Source: an uncultured Acidimicrobiaceae bacterium
GTDB lineage: Bacteria > Actinomycetota > Acidimicrobiia > Spongiisociales > UBA5794
Assembly (NCBI GenBank): GCA_947259365.1
Contig: CAMYMC010000028.1
Coordinates: 38,130 to 90,000 of the forward strand
Direction of reading: 5' to 3'
Length of the DNA: 51,871 nucleotides
The position numbers were made by a program, and so were the translations under genes. The notes under the pieces are model-generated. The model did not search any database. It was not told the origin of the DNA and saw only the letters and a list, made by a program, of their open reading frames with translations. Shown here one piece after another: positions 33,430 through 42,698 of this stretch. Numbering within the stretch: the stretch's first letter is position 1; each line of letters opens with the position of its first letter.

Positions 33430-33751
33430 CCCCTCATCCGAGGGCGTGAACGTGGGACGCAGCGCGGGATAGAGCGCCCAGTAGCGCGTGTGCGCGTCGC
33501 CGTCGGCGGCGCCGTGAAGTGGGCTGTTCCATCGCCCCACCCGTGGTGATCGAGGTGTCCGTCGCTCCCGCAACGGCTCCGAACCGCTCCGCACCGACCG
33601 CAGCGAGCACGGCTGATTCGTACAGGGCGCCTTCGGTCGTGCTCACGTGACGACCGATGCCACGGGAGCGTCGGCGAGGATCCGGGCGACATCGCCGAGA
33701 GCGCTCCATCCCCCGCCGCCGTCATGAGATTCGGGCCCTACCAGCAAGGAG
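33430..33751. other. 322-bp gap between ltaE and dnaE2
   Basis: The largest gap in the window. On the minus strand, 33434-33646 is an open frame of 70 codons from a GTG (STTEGALYESAVLAAV..., then an Arg-rich run). It has a protein-like first half but no ribosome site or recognisable family. It may be a small unknown gene, a decayed remnant or chance. No repeat, tRNA or transposase trace was seen. Confidence 0.5.
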
Positions 33752-36700
33752 TCACCGGAAGTCCCGGCTCCGGATCCCGTCGACCGGCCAGTGCTCGAAG
33801 CGGTGGGCGACGAGGTTCGTCACCCCGTCGCGGTATTCCAGGATCCCCTCGATGACGACCCCGATCGCCTTGCGGGCGATCTCGTAGTTCGTCTCCCACA
33901 CGGGCGGGAGCACGACGACGTTGAGAAGCCCCGTCTCGTCCTCGAGGTTGATGAACCGCACACCGTTGGCGGTCCCCGGACGCTGGCGGTGGGTGATGAT
34001 CCCTCCGATTCGCGCCTTCGTCCCGTGACGGCGGAGCGAGAGCGCATCCGCGATCTGGAGGCAACCCGATGCGTCGAGCGCCTCTCGCAAGAACGCGACG
34101 GGATGGGTGACCGAGATCGACGTCGACCACAGGTCGGCCTGGACCTCTGCGGGATGGTCCATGGCCGCCAGCTCGGGAGGCGTCGCTCCCACCGAGAGGG
34201 CGAGCCGGTCGGGCCCCAGCTCGGCGAGCGCTCCCGCCGCCCAGATCCCCTCTCTCCGCCCCAGCCCCAGCGACGTCAGGGCTCCGGAGGCGGCAAGGCC
34301 CTCGAGACCGTCGAGTGGGAGCCCGGTGCGCTGAGCGAGGTCCTCGGGAGACGTGAACTCGCCACCGACCGAGCGGGCCGCCTCGATCCGGGCAATCTCG
34401 GCATCCCCCAGGTTTCGCACGTAGCGGAGCCCGATCCGCATCGCCACCGCAGCTCGCAACGGATCGTCAACGGCCCCTCTCCCCCGCCGCCAGCGCATCC
34501 CCAGGTACTCGGCGATATCGTCGGGGTCGGCGTCGAGGTGTTCGATCGTGCAGTCGTACTCCGAGCGGTTGACGTCGGGGCCGAGGGCGACCACGCCGTG
34601 GTGGATGGCATCCTGGACGAGCGAGTTCGGGGTGTAGAACCCCATCGGCTGGGCATTGAGGAGCCCGCAGAAGAACTCGGCGGGCCAGTGGTACTTGAGC
34701 CACGACGTGGCGTACACGATGTAGGCGAACGACACCGAGTGCGACTCGGGGAACCCGAACGAGGCGAAGCCCTGCAGCTTCTCCCAGATCTCGTCTGCAG
34801 CGGTACCGGTGACGCCGTTGGACTCCATTCCCCGGTACACCTCGTCGCGCAGCTCGTCCATCGCCTCGCCGGAGCGCTTGTGGGTCATCGCCTGGCGGAG
34901 CCGGTCGGACTGGCCCGGGGTGAACCCGGCGCACACCCGGGCCAGCTCCATGAGCTGCTCCTGGAAGACGGGGACCCCGAGGGTCTTGCGCAGGATCGGC
35001 ACCGCCGCGGGGTGGGGATAGCGGATCTCCTCTTCGCCGTTGCGTCTCCGCAGGAAGGGATGCACCGAGTGTCCCTGGATGGGGCCGGGGCGAATGAGCG
35101 CCACCTCGATGGCGAGGTCGTAGAAGGTCCGCGGCTTCATCCGGGGCAACGTCGCCATCTGGGCACGCGATTCGACCTGGAACACCCCCACGGTGTCCGC
35201 CCGGGTCAGCATGTCGTAGATCACCGGCTCCTGGGGGATGGTGGCGAGGTCGACGTCGATGCCGTGGGCGTTCCTGATCGCATCGACGGAGAGATGAAGG
35301 GCGTTCATCGCCCCCAGGGCGAGCAGGTCGAACTTGACGATGCCCATCGCGGCGCAGTCGTCTTTGTCCCACTGGAGCACCGAGCGGTCCTCCATCCGCC
35401 CCCACTCCAGCGGGACGATCTCCCACAGCGGGCGCCTGGCGACGACCATCCCCCCGGAGTGGATCCCGAGATGGCGGGGGAAGCCGTCGAGACGCCAGCA
35501 CACGTCGTAGATGAGCTCGGAGGTGAGCCCCGCCGGCAGCTCCACCTCGGTGCGCAGCGTCTTCGGGCTGCGGGTGTCGAGGTACTTGGTGAGCGCGTTC
35601 ACCTGGGCCTGGGTGAGCCCGAACGCCTTGCCGACGTCTTGGAGCACCGAGCGGGCCCGGTAGGTGATGACGTTGGAGACCATCGCCGCCCGCTCTCTCC
35701 CGTAGCGGCGGTAGCAGTACTGGATGACCTCCTCGCGCCGCTCCGCCTCGAAGTCGATGTCGATGTCGGGCGGCCGGCCCCGCTCCTCGGAGAGGAACCG
35801 CTCGAAGGGAAGATTGAGCCGGATGGGATCGACTCTGGTGAGCCCGATGCAGCGGCACACCGCGGAGTCGGCGCCCGAGCCGCGGATCTGGCAGTAGATG
35901 TCCTGGGATCGGGCGAAGCGGACGATGTCCCAGGCGACGAGGAAGAACCCGGAGAACCCGAGCTCCTCGATGACGTCCAGCTCGTGGTCGAGCCTTGCTT
36001 TCGCCTCCGGCGCGACGCCCCCCGCCCCCTCCCCGGGGTACACGTCGCGGGCGCCCTCGAAGACGAGGTGGCGGAGATACTCGTCCTCGGTCGTGAACGC
36101 CCCCGGCATGGGGAAGTCGGGAAGCTCGGGCGTGAGCAGGTCGAGGTCGAACGCAAGCGTCTTCCCCAGCTCGGCGGCGCGCTCGACCGCGCCCGGGTAG
36201 CGGGCGAGCCGGCGCGCCATCTCATCGGGAGACTTGAGGTACCGCTCGTCCGTTGCCGGCCGGAAGCCGTCCGCGGCGTCGAGGCTCCGCCTGCCCCCGA
36301 TGGCGGCGAGGACCTCGGAGAGGTCGGCATCGTGGCGATAGGCGTAGTGGACGTTGTTCGTCGCCACGGTGGGGATGTCGAGCCGGGCGCCCACCTCGGC
36401 GACGAGGTCGTTGCGGGGGTCGTCCTCGGGCATGCCGTGGTGCCACAGCTCCAGGTAGCAGCGGCCGGGAAACAGCTCGCGGAGTTGCGCCGCCGCCGCC
36501 ATCGTCGCGGCGAGATCTCCCCGCTGCGCCGCCCGGCCCACCACCCCCTGCCAGCAACCCGACAGCGCGACGAGACGGCCGTCGCGCGACGCCACCGCCA
36601 GCTCCTCGTACGAGTACACCGGCCGGTCCTTCTCGCCGCGGTACTGGCCCCTCATGACGAACCGGCTCATCGCCGCATAGCCTTTCGGATCGGGAGCGAG

Positions 36701-37093
36701 CAGCACGACGTGGTCGGTAGGGGCGCGAGCTATCGGTTTCGAGCCGTGCATCCTCCGGATCCGTCCCCGACGGGGCCGCTCCCCTGGCTGGGACGCACCC
36801 GACCCGACGGGGGCGGGCACGGAAGCCGGCGCCGGCTGCGATCTCACCTGCTGCCGTTGCTCGACGCTCTGCGGCATCCCCACCTCGGTCCCGTAGACAA
36901 TGGCAAGCCCGTGACGTCGCGCCGCGCGGTGCACCTTGACGACGCCGCGGAACCCGTCGTGGTCGGTGATCCCGAGCGCGACATAGCCGAGATCGGCAGC
37001 CCGTCCGACGAGCTCATCGGCATGCGACGCCCCATCGAGGAAGCTGAAGTTCGTGTGGCAATGGAGCTCGGCATAGGGAGACGTCGTCGTCAT
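33752..37093 (-). CDS. dnaE2: Error-prone DNA polymerase III alpha subunit DnaE2 (ImuC)
   Basis: 1113 residues from ATG 37093. PHP domain starts HCHTNFSFLDGAS (11-23); polymerase catalytic Asp pair in PDIDIDFE; RGSGADSAVCRC, GFPRHLGIHSGGMVV and GFASFGFPESHS are DnaE2 hallmarks; the C-terminal OB domain is at about 990-1090. It lacks the tau-binding tail of DnaE1. It carries an unusual low-complexity Pro/Arg-rich insert at about 77-125 in the PHP domain. DnaE2 does mutagenic translesion synthesis in the SOS response with ImuA'/ImuB, which are not in this window. A LexA box touches its start codon. Confidence 0.97.
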   Translation of the reverse strand: MTTTSPYAELHCHTNFSFLDGASHADELVGRAADLGYVALGITDHDGFRGVVKVHRAARRHGLAIVYGTEVGMPQSVEQRQQVRSQPAPASVPAPVGSGASQPGERPRRGRIRRMHGSKPIARAPTDHVVLLAPDPKGYAAMSRFVMRGQYRGEKDRPVYSYEELAVASRDGRLVALSGCWQGVVGRAAQRGDLAATMAAAAQLRELFPGRCYLELWHHGMPEDDPRNDLVAEVGARLDIPTVATNNVHYAYRHDADLSEVLAAIGGRRSLDAADGFRPATDERYLKSPDEMARRLARYPGAVERAAELGKTLAFDLDLLTPELPDFPMPGAFTTEDEYLRHLVFEGARDVYPGEGAGGVAPEAKARLDHELDVIEELGFSGFFLVAWDIVRFARSQDIYCQIRGSGADSAVCRCIGLTRVDPIRLNLPFERFLSEERGRPPDIDIDFEAERREEVIQYCYRRYGRERAAMVSNVITYRARSVLQDVGKAFGLTQAQVNALTKYLDTRSPKTLRTEVELPAGLTSELIYDVCWRLDGFPRHLGIHSGGMVVARRPLWEIVPLEWGRMEDRSVLQWDKDDCAAMGIVKFDLLALGAMNALHLSVDAIRNAHGIDVDLATIPQEPVIYDMLTRADTVGVFQVESRAQMATLPRMKPRTFYDLAIEVALIRPGPIQGHSVHPFLRRRNGEEEIRYPHPAAVPILRKTLGVPVFQEQLMELARVCAGFTPGQSDRLRQAMTHKRSGEAMDELRDEVYRGMESNGVTGTAADEIWEKLQGFASFGFPESHSVSFAYIVYATSWLKYHWPAEFFCGLLNAQPMGFYTPNSLVQDAIHHGVVALGPDVNRSEYDCTIEHLDADPDDIAEYLGMRWRRGRGAVDDPLRAAVAMRIGLRYVRNLGDAEIARIEAARSVGGEFTSPEDLAQRTGLPLDGLEGLAASGALTSLGLGRREGIWAAGALAELGPDRLALSVGATPPELAAMDHPAEVQADLWSTSISVTHPVAFLREALDASGCLQIADALSLRRHGTKARIGGIITHRQRPGTANGVRFINLEDETGLLNVVVLPPVWETNYEIARKAIGVVIEGILEYRDGVTNLVAHRFEHWPVDGIRSRDFR

Positions 37094-37094
37094 G

Positions 37095-37114
37095 AATCGA
37101 ACATACGTTCGATT
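37095..37114. promoter_or_regulatory. LexA (SOS) box overlapping the dnaE2 -10
   Basis: A 20-bp dyad, AATCGAAC-N4-GTTCGATT, matching the Gram-positive/actinobacterial LexA consensus TCGAAC-N4-GTTCGA, lies one base before the dnaE2 start codon. On the minus strand its centre provides TATGTT (37105-37100), a good -10 whose last T is exactly 7 nt before the A of ATG. LexA binding would therefore cover the -10 and the start point. Confidence 0.88.
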
Positions 37115-37246
37115 CCTGGAAAAGGCAAGCCGATGGAGAACATCGCACCGGCGGCTCGCGTCGCCACCGCCCGATGGGCGTCGAGCTCCGCCCGGGGAGA
37201 GTAGAAGTCGCGAAAACCGTCCTTAGCGATTCGGCAGCGAACTGCG

Positions 37247-37252
37247 TAGCAT
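37247..37252 (+). promoter_or_regulatory. -10 hexamer TAGCAT, leaderless ACT-domain gene
   Basis: TAGCAT ends exactly 7 nt before ATG 37259. This spacing is why ATG 37259 is preferred over the in-frame GTG at 37253. Confidence 0.5.
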
Positions 37253-37258
37253 GTGCCA

Positions 37259-37633
37259 ATGATCGAATTCTCCGTCAAGCTGGCGAACCGTCCCGGCCAG
37301 CTCGCCACCCTGTCCCGGGACCTCGCCAACGCCGGCGTCAACATCGAAGCCCTCGCGGCCATCACCTCGGGCCCCGAGGGCTTTGTCAAGCTCGTGGTGG
37401 ACAACGAGGCCGCAGCCCGCCGGGTGCTCGACGACTCCGGCGTGAGCTTCGAGGAGCGGCGCATCATCTCGGCGGTGCTCCACGACGAGCCTGGTGCGCT
37501 CGCCGACATGGCCGAGGCGCTCGCCCAGACCGGCGTGAACATCGAAGCGATGTACCTCCTCCACTCGGGACCCGAGGGCCTCCATTTCGCGGTTGCCGTC
37601 GACGAGGAATCCGCAACGGCGAAGATCGCGTAG
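37259..37633 (+). CDS. Tandem ACT-domain protein
   Basis: 124 residues from ATG 37259. Two ACT domains: residues about 1-65 (IEFSVKLANRPGQLATLSRDLANAGVNIEALA) and about 68-124 (SAVLHDEPGALADMAEALAQTGVNIEAMYLL), both with the PG-L...L...GVNI ligand-binding turn. There is no catalytic domain. Such proteins sense amino acids, often branched-chain or Gly/Ser. It is monocistronic and divergent from dnaE2. The ligand and partner enzyme are not evident; serC and ltaE are the nearest amino-acid genes. Confidence 0.85.
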   Translation: MIEFSVKLANRPGQLATLSRDLANAGVNIEALAAITSGPEGFVKLVVDNEAAARRVLDDSGVSFEERRIISAVLHDEPGALADMAEALAQTGVNIEAMYLLHSGPEGLHFAVAVDEESATAKIA

Positions 37634-37719
37634 CGGGCGGCGGGCGGGTTTCAACGCCGTGCCCGTGCTCCGCCGTCGGCTCTCCGCCCCAACCCGTGAC
37701 CCACAGACCTCGTTGCTGG

Positions 37720-38700
37720 CTACCTGGCGTCGACGGCGCTGACCGCCCAGGCGAGCCCTTCGTCCCGGTCCTCGACCGCGAGGTGAAGTCGCCAGCCCGA
37801 CGCCGCATCGCCCGGATCCCACAGGACCCAGCGCAGCGCAGACGCCTCGCTGCCGAGCTCGTCGGATGTCACCGGCCAATCCTCGTCGATCCCGGCCGCG
37901 ACCGCGGCCGTCCACCAAGCCAGCGCCCTCCCCACCGGCGTGCCCCGGCGGCGCCCGTACGCCCCTCCGCTCGCAGCGGCCCAGCACATGACACCCATCG
38001 CCGTGGTCAGGTCGGTGTCGGCGGCCCGCACCCGGTGCGGGCCCAGTGACCGGATCGCGTCCTCTGCGGTCCCGGAGACGGCCACCCCCTCCCCACGTCC
38101 GCTCGACTCCTCCAGCCACGGCGTCACCAGATCCAGGAGCGCGTCGGCGACGCTGCGATCGGCGAGCCGGCTCACCGGCTCACCGAGCTCGACCCAGGCG
38201 AGTCCGGGCGTCGCGAGCTCGGGGAAGTCGGCCCTGTCCGCCCGGTACACCGCAACCGGGTATGCCGGCTCCCAGGGAGCGAGCTCGAGCGGAGCGTCGA
38301 CGACGAGACGGTCGATCGAGTCGTCGGCGACCGGGTCCCCTCTGATCGACCGCTCGTGGGCGATGAGCGACCGCAGCGCAGGATCCGCGACGACCCGCAG
38401 CTCCGCCCAGGTGTGGGTCGAGGCCGCCACCTCCCACAGCGGCCCGTGCCCGAACCGGCCCGCGCCCGGACGAACCACCTCGACGGCGTCGGAGGCGGGC
38501 GCATCGAGCGCCATCCGGTACTCGGCGAACTCGGCTGCGCCCCAGACCTGCTTGCCCCGCTCGACGGCTTCGCGACACCGATCCCGCACGAGGCGGAGAC
38601 CGTCCCAATCGCGCGCCGCGACCGTCCCGTCGACGAACCGGACGAGGCCGTCGAGATCACTCGACTCCACGAGCTCGGCGAGCCGGGCTTCGTCCACCAT
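37720..38700 (-). CDS. Uncharacterised protein, 326 residues
   Basis: Read from ATG 38700; an adjacent in-frame GTG at 38703 is also possible. Not recognised. The N-terminus is helical (DEARLAELVESSDLDGLVRFVDGTVAARDWDGLRLVRDRCREA), with TPR-like or armadillo-like periodicity over about 60 residues. The middle is mixed alpha/beta with several Pro-Trp pairs. A C-terminal helical region has AMGVMCWAAASGGAYGRRRG and GRALAWWTAAV. No signal peptide, membrane helix or obvious catalytic motif. It follows prpE by 61 bp on the same strand and may share its transcript. The codon pattern looks like that of its neighbours. Confidence 0.7.
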   Translation of the reverse strand: MVDEARLAELVESSDLDGLVRFVDGTVAARDWDGLRLVRDRCREAVERGKQVWGAAEFAEYRMALDAPASDAVEVVRPGAGRFGHGPLWEVAASTHTWAELRVVADPALRSLIAHERSIRGDPVADDSIDRLVVDAPLELAPWEPAYPVAVYRADRADFPELATPGLAWVELGEPVSRLADRSVADALLDLVTPWLEESSGRGEGVAVSGTAEDAIRSLGPHRVRAADTDLTTAMGVMCWAAASGGAYGRRRGTPVGRALAWWTAAVAAGIDEDWPVTSDELGSEASALRWVLWDPGDAASGWRLHLAVEDRDEGLAWAVSAVDAR

Positions 38701-38761
38701 CACCGCCGCAGCCGCGTCATCGCCATGAGCTCATTCAAGCCGCCGGACTTGCCGAGGTCGC

Positions 38762-40654
38762 TCAGCCGGGTGGATAGCCAATGCCCGCCAGCGCCGCGGT
38801 GATCTCGTCGAGGATCGCCGTGTCGTCGATCGTCGCCGGCACCTTGAACTCGACACCGTCGGCGATCTGGCGCATCGTGGCGCGAAGGACCTTGCCCGAG
38901 CGGGTCTTCGGCAGCCGGTCGACGACGACGGCGCGCCGGAAGGCGGCGACGGGGCCGATTCGCTCGCGGACCATCGCGACCACCTCGTCCACGATCTCGG
39001 CGCTCGGTCGCTCGACGCCTGCCTGGAGCACGACGAACCCCACCGGAAGCTGGCCCTTCAGCTCGTCGGCGACGCCGATGACGGCGCATTCGGCGACGTC
39101 GGGATGCGCCGCCAGCACCTCCTCCATCGCCCCGGTGGAGAGCCGGTGTCCGGCGACGTTGATGATGTCGTCCACGCGGCTCAAGACGTGGAGGTAACCG
39201 TCGGTGTCGACAACCCCGGCGTCTCCCGTCAGGTAGTGGCCGGGGAACCGCTCCAGGTAGGCGGCGAGGTAGCGGTCGTCGGCGTTCCACAGCGTCGGCA
39301 GCGTCCCCGGCGGCAGCGGCAGCTTGATGACGATCGCGCCGATCTCCCCATCGGGAAGCTCCTCGCCGTCCTCGTCGAGCACGCGGATGTCGTAGCCGGG
39401 GACCGGTACCGTCGGTGAGCCCGGTTTGACCGGGAGCAGCTCGATCCCGAGCGGGTTGGCACACGCCGGCCACCCGGTCTCGGTCTGCCACCAGTGATCG
39501 ATGACGGGGACCTTCAGCGTCGTCTGCGCCCACTCCAGGGTGTCCGGATCGCAGCGCTCTCCGGCGAGGAACAGCGCCTTGAAACCAGAGAGGTCGTGTT
39601 TGCGGACGTGCTCCGCCTCGGGGTCCTCGCGCCTGATCGCCCGGAACGCGGTCGGCGCGGTGAACAGCACGCCGACGCCGTGATCCGAGATGACGCGCCA
39701 GAACGTGCCTGGATCGGGCGTTCCCACCGGCTTTCCCTCGAAGAGCACCGTCGTGTTGCCGTTGATCAGAGGCGCGTAGACGATGTAGGAGTGGCCGACG
39801 ACCCAGCCGACATCGGATGCCGCCCAGTACACCTCGCCCGGATCGACCCCATAGATGTTCCGCATCGACCAGTTGAGGGCGACGGCGTGACCGCCGTTGT
39901 CCCGCACGATGCCCTTCGGCTCGCCGGTCGTCCCCGACGTGTAGAGGATGTAGAGCGGATCGGTGGCGGCGACCGGCACGCAGTCGGCCGGTGGGGCGCC
40001 GTCGACGGCTTCCCTCCACGTCGAGTCGCGGCCCGGGGTCAACGGCGCCTCGAGTTGAGGCCGCTGGAGGACGACGCAGCATTCCGGGGTGTGGGCGGCG
40101 ATGTCGATGGCGCCGTCGAGCAGCGACTTGTAGTCGACGAACCTCCCCGGTTCGATACCGCACGATGCGGAGACGATGACCCGGGGGGTGGCGTCGTCGA
40201 TCCTCGCGGCCAGCTCGTTGGAGGCGAACCCGCCGAAGACGACGGAATGGATGGCACCGATGCGGGCACAGGCCAGCATCGCGATCGCCGCCTCGGGCAC
40301 CATCGGCATGTAGATGATGACCCGGTCGCCGCGCTCGACGCCGAGCCGGCGCAGCGCGCCGGCGAACGTCGCCACCTCGTCGCGCAGCTCCCGGAACGTG
40401 TACCGGCGCACCTCGCCCGTGACCGGCGAGTCGTAGACGAGGGCGAGCTGGTCGGCACGGCCACCGTCGACGTGGCGGTCGAGGGCGTTGTAGCAGGTGT
40501 TGAGCTGCCCATCGGGGAACCAGCGATAGAAGGGCGGGGTCGAGTCGTCGAGGACGGTCTGCGGGGCCCGGTCCCAGTCGATGCCGCCCGCCGCCTCCCC
40601 CCAGAAGCCCTCGGGATCGGCGAGCGAGCGCTCGTAGACCTCCCTGTAGCCCAT
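38762..40654 (-). CDS. prpE: Propionyl-CoA synthetase (acetyl-CoA-synthetase-like)
   Basis: 630 residues from ATG 40654 behind GGAGGGAG. It begins GYREVYERSLADPEGFWGEAA and has APFYRWFPxGxLNTCYNALDRHV-type wording, which is PrpE rather than Acs. AMP-forming domain: phosphate loop YTSGTTGEPKG, WWQTETG, YLTGDAG, and the acetylation-target lysine in PKTRSGKVLR. It makes propionyl-CoA (and some acetyl-CoA) from the acid, ATP and CoA. No methylcitrate or propionyl-CoA carboxylase gene is in the window. Confidence 0.94.
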   Translation of the reverse strand: MGYREVYERSLADPEGFWGEAAGGIDWDRAPQTVLDDSTPPFYRWFPDGQLNTCYNALDRHVDGGRADQLALVYDSPVTGEVRRYTFRELRDEVATFAGALRRLGVERGDRVIIYMPMVPEAAIAMLACARIGAIHSVVFGGFASNELAARIDDATPRVIVSASCGIEPGRFVDYKSLLDGAIDIAAHTPECCVVLQRPQLEAPLTPGRDSTWREAVDGAPPADCVPVAATDPLYILYTSGTTGEPKGIVRDNGGHAVALNWSMRNIYGVDPGEVYWAASDVGWVVGHSYIVYAPLINGNTTVLFEGKPVGTPDPGTFWRVISDHGVGVLFTAPTAFRAIRREDPEAEHVRKHDLSGFKALFLAGERCDPDTLEWAQTTLKVPVIDHWWQTETGWPACANPLGIELLPVKPGSPTVPVPGYDIRVLDEDGEELPDGEIGAIVIKLPLPPGTLPTLWNADDRYLAAYLERFPGHYLTGDAGVVDTDGYLHVLSRVDDIINVAGHRLSTGAMEEVLAAHPDVAECAVIGVADELKGQLPVGFVVLQAGVERPSAEIVDEVVAMVRERIGPVAAFRRAVVVDRLPKTRSGKVLRATMRQIADGVEFKVPATIDDTAILDEITAALAGIGYPPG

Positions 40655-40717
40655 CGATCTCCCTCCGCACCGTCGCGTTCGTCTTCCGGCGCAGCGGAGC
40701 GTAGCGGCACACCGGGT

Positions 40718-40723
40718 TAGCAT
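40718..40723 (+). promoter_or_regulatory. -10 hexamer TAGCAT for ychF
   Basis: TAGCAT lies 26 nt before ATG 40749, so ychF should have a leader of about 19 nt, unlike the leaderless genes nearby. No strong ribosome site is visible. Confidence 0.4.
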
Positions 40724-40748
40724 CCGCGTCCGCTCCCCGGGTTCTGTG

Positions 40749-41840
40749 ATGGCCATCCAGTGCGGCATCGTCGGGCTGCCCAACGTCGGCAAGTCGACGC
40801 TCTTCAACGCCCTCACCCGCGCCGGGGCCGTTGCCGACAACTACCCGTTCGCGACGATCGATCCCAACGTCGGCGTCGCCCGGGTTCCCGACCCCCGACT
40901 CGATGCGATCGCAGCGATCGTCGCACCGCCGGCCATCGTCCCCGCCACGGTCGAGTTCGTCGACATCGCCGGCCTCGTCGAGGGCGCGTCCCGAGGCGAG
41001 GGCCTCGGCAACCAGTTCCTCTCCCACATCCGCGAGGTCGACGCCGTCGCCCACGTCGTTCGCTGTTTCGACGACTCCGACGTCTCGCACGTCACCGGCA
41101 GCGTCGACCCCCGCCGCGACATCGACATCGTCGCAACCGAACTCGCCCTCGCCGACCTCGGCACCGTCGAGCGATCCCTCACCCGTCTCCGCCACAAGGC
41201 GAAGACCGGAGACAAGGAGGCGGCCGCGGCGATCGCCGTCGTCGATCGCGTCGAAGCGACCCTCTCCAGCGGGGCGCCCGCGCGGTCGATCGAGTTGAGA
41301 GGCTCCGAGCAGCGGGTCGTTCGGGATCTCTTCCTCCTCACTGCGAAGCCGCTGCTCTATGTGGCCAACGTCGGCGACGAGGGGGCGGCGAAGAACCCGC
41401 ACGCGGCAGCGGTCGCCGCGATCGCCGCAGCCGAGGGCGCCGAGGTCGTCGCCGTTGCGGCGGGCATCGAGGCGGAGATCGCCGAGCTCGCCGATGACGA
41501 GAAGACGGAGTTCCTCGCCGAGATCGGCGAGACCGAGCCCGGGCTCGACCGGGTGGTACGCGCCGCCCACCGCCTCCTCGGCCTGAACACGTTCTTCACG
41601 TGGAACGAGAAGGAGGCGAGGGCGTGGCCCTTCCGCCGCGGCATGACCGCACCGGAGTGCGCCGGTCTCGTCCACAGCGACTTCGAGCGCGGCTTCGTCC
41701 GCGCCGAGGTCGTGTCCTTCGACGACTTCGTCGAGTTCGGCGGAGAAGGAGGGGCCAGACACGCCGGGCGGTGGCGGCTCGAAGGACGGGACTACGTCGT
41801 GCACGATGGCGACGTGATCCTGTTTCGCTTCAACGTCTGA
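40749..41840 (+). CDS. ychF: OBG-type GTPase/ATPase YchF
   Basis: 363 residues from ATG 40749; a GTG one codon earlier is possible. G1 GLPNVGKST, switch NYPFATIDPNVG, G3 DIAGLVEGASRGEGLGNQFL, then a helical arm (about 130-200) and the C-terminal TGS domain ending GDVILFRFNV. The usual G4 guanine motif is altered (VANVGDE), as in YchF proteins that prefer ATP. It binds ribosomes and affects start-site choice and the oxidative-stress response. Confidence 0.96.
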   Translation: MAIQCGIVGLPNVGKSTLFNALTRAGAVADNYPFATIDPNVGVARVPDPRLDAIAAIVAPPAIVPATVEFVDIAGLVEGASRGEGLGNQFLSHIREVDAVAHVVRCFDDSDVSHVTGSVDPRRDIDIVATELALADLGTVERSLTRLRHKAKTGDKEAAAAIAVVDRVEATLSSGAPARSIELRGSEQRVVRDLFLLTAKPLLYVANVGDEGAAKNPHAAAVAAIAAAEGAEVVAVAAGIEAEIAELADDEKTEFLAEIGETEPGLDRVVRAAHRLLGLNTFFTWNEKEARAWPFRRGMTAPECAGLVHSDFERGFVRAEVVSFDDFVEFGGEGGARHAGRWRLEGRDYVVHDGDVILFRFNV

Positions 41841-41903
41841 GCGCTCACGGCGCGGTGACCCTCACGGCATCGGTAGCATCCCGCCCGGGCGAAGCGACCA
41901 ACG

Positions 41904-42698
41904 ATGGCGATGGGTGCGGTACGGCGGCTCACGAGGAAGGCGATCGTCAGCCTGGCGATCCTGGCCGGGCAGGTCATGCACGCCGCGCACCGCAACGACC
42001 TCCCCAGCTTCCAGAACCAGGACCCGAGCGGCGACTTCGGGAGGAGGGACCGGCCCCGTCTCCGCATCGTGCTCCTCGGCGACAGCTCGATGACGGCGCC
42101 GGGTGTCGAGCCCCTCGACGACTGCTGGCCCCGACGCATCGCCCGCTTGCTGTCCGAGCGCTACTTCGTGGAGCTCCGCTCGGTGGCGGTCGGCGGTTCG
42201 AAGGCATCGGAGCTGCTGCGAGACCAGATCGACGCCGCACTCGCCCTCGAACCGGACATCGCCCTCGTCTCGGTGGGCGCCAACGATGCCCTGCGGGCGG
42301 TGCCGGTCGCCGACTACGAGCGCGACCTCGGCGAGATCCTGAGACGCCTCACCGCGAAGGTGCCCGCCGTCGGGATCTCCGGCATCGGCGACCTCGGGTC
42401 GCTGCCGAGGCTCCCTGCAGTCCCCAGATCCTGGGCCCGGGTCAGAGGGCGCTCGTACAACCGGGCCATCGTGAGGGTGGCCGACCGGTACGAGGTGCCG
42501 AAGAGCGAGACCTGGGGCGCGCTGTGGCGCCCGTTCTCCGAAGGGGATCTCACCGTGTTCGCCGCCGACCGCTTCCATGCCTCGGCCCGCGGACACGAGA
42601 TCTTCGCCATGTCCATGGTGCCCGTCGTCGGGGCCCTCCTGAAGCGGCTGGAGCCCGAGCTCAGCGCCCGGCGAGGAAGTCGCGAATCATCGACGTGA
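41904..42698 (+). CDS. SGNH/GDSL-type hydrolase
   Basis: 264 residues from ATG 41904. N-terminal basic/hydrophobic segment (RRLTRKAIVSLAILAGQVMHAA) may be a membrane anchor. SGNH blocks: block I LLGDSSM (nucleophile Ser), block II Gly in VAVGGSKA, block III GANDALR, block V DRFHASARGHE with Asp and His. A lipase/esterase-like enzyme of unknown substrate. Its 3' end overlaps the convergent uridine kinase by 38 bp. Confidence 0.9.
   Translation: MAMGAVRRLTRKAIVSLAILAGQVMHAAHRNDLPSFQNQDPSGDFGRRDRPRLRIVLLGDSSMTAPGVEPLDDCWPRRIARLLSERYFVELRSVAVGGSKASELLRDQIDAALALEPDIALVSVGANDALRAVPVADYERDLGEILRRLTAKVPAVGISGIGDLGSLPRLPAVPRSWARVRGRSYNRAIVRVADRYEVPKSETWGALWRPFSEGDLTVFAADRFHASARGHEIFAMSMVPVVGALLKRLEPELSARRGSRESST

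Noticed and set aside
33791..37204. Very long plus-strand open frame opposite dnaE2
   Set aside because: GC-rich antisense shadow: its residues mirror the third-position bias of dnaE2 and contain no domain.
37253..37261. GTG 37253 as start of the ACT protein
   Set aside because: ATG 37259 is at the exact leaderless distance from TAGCAT and gives the usual ACT N-terminus.
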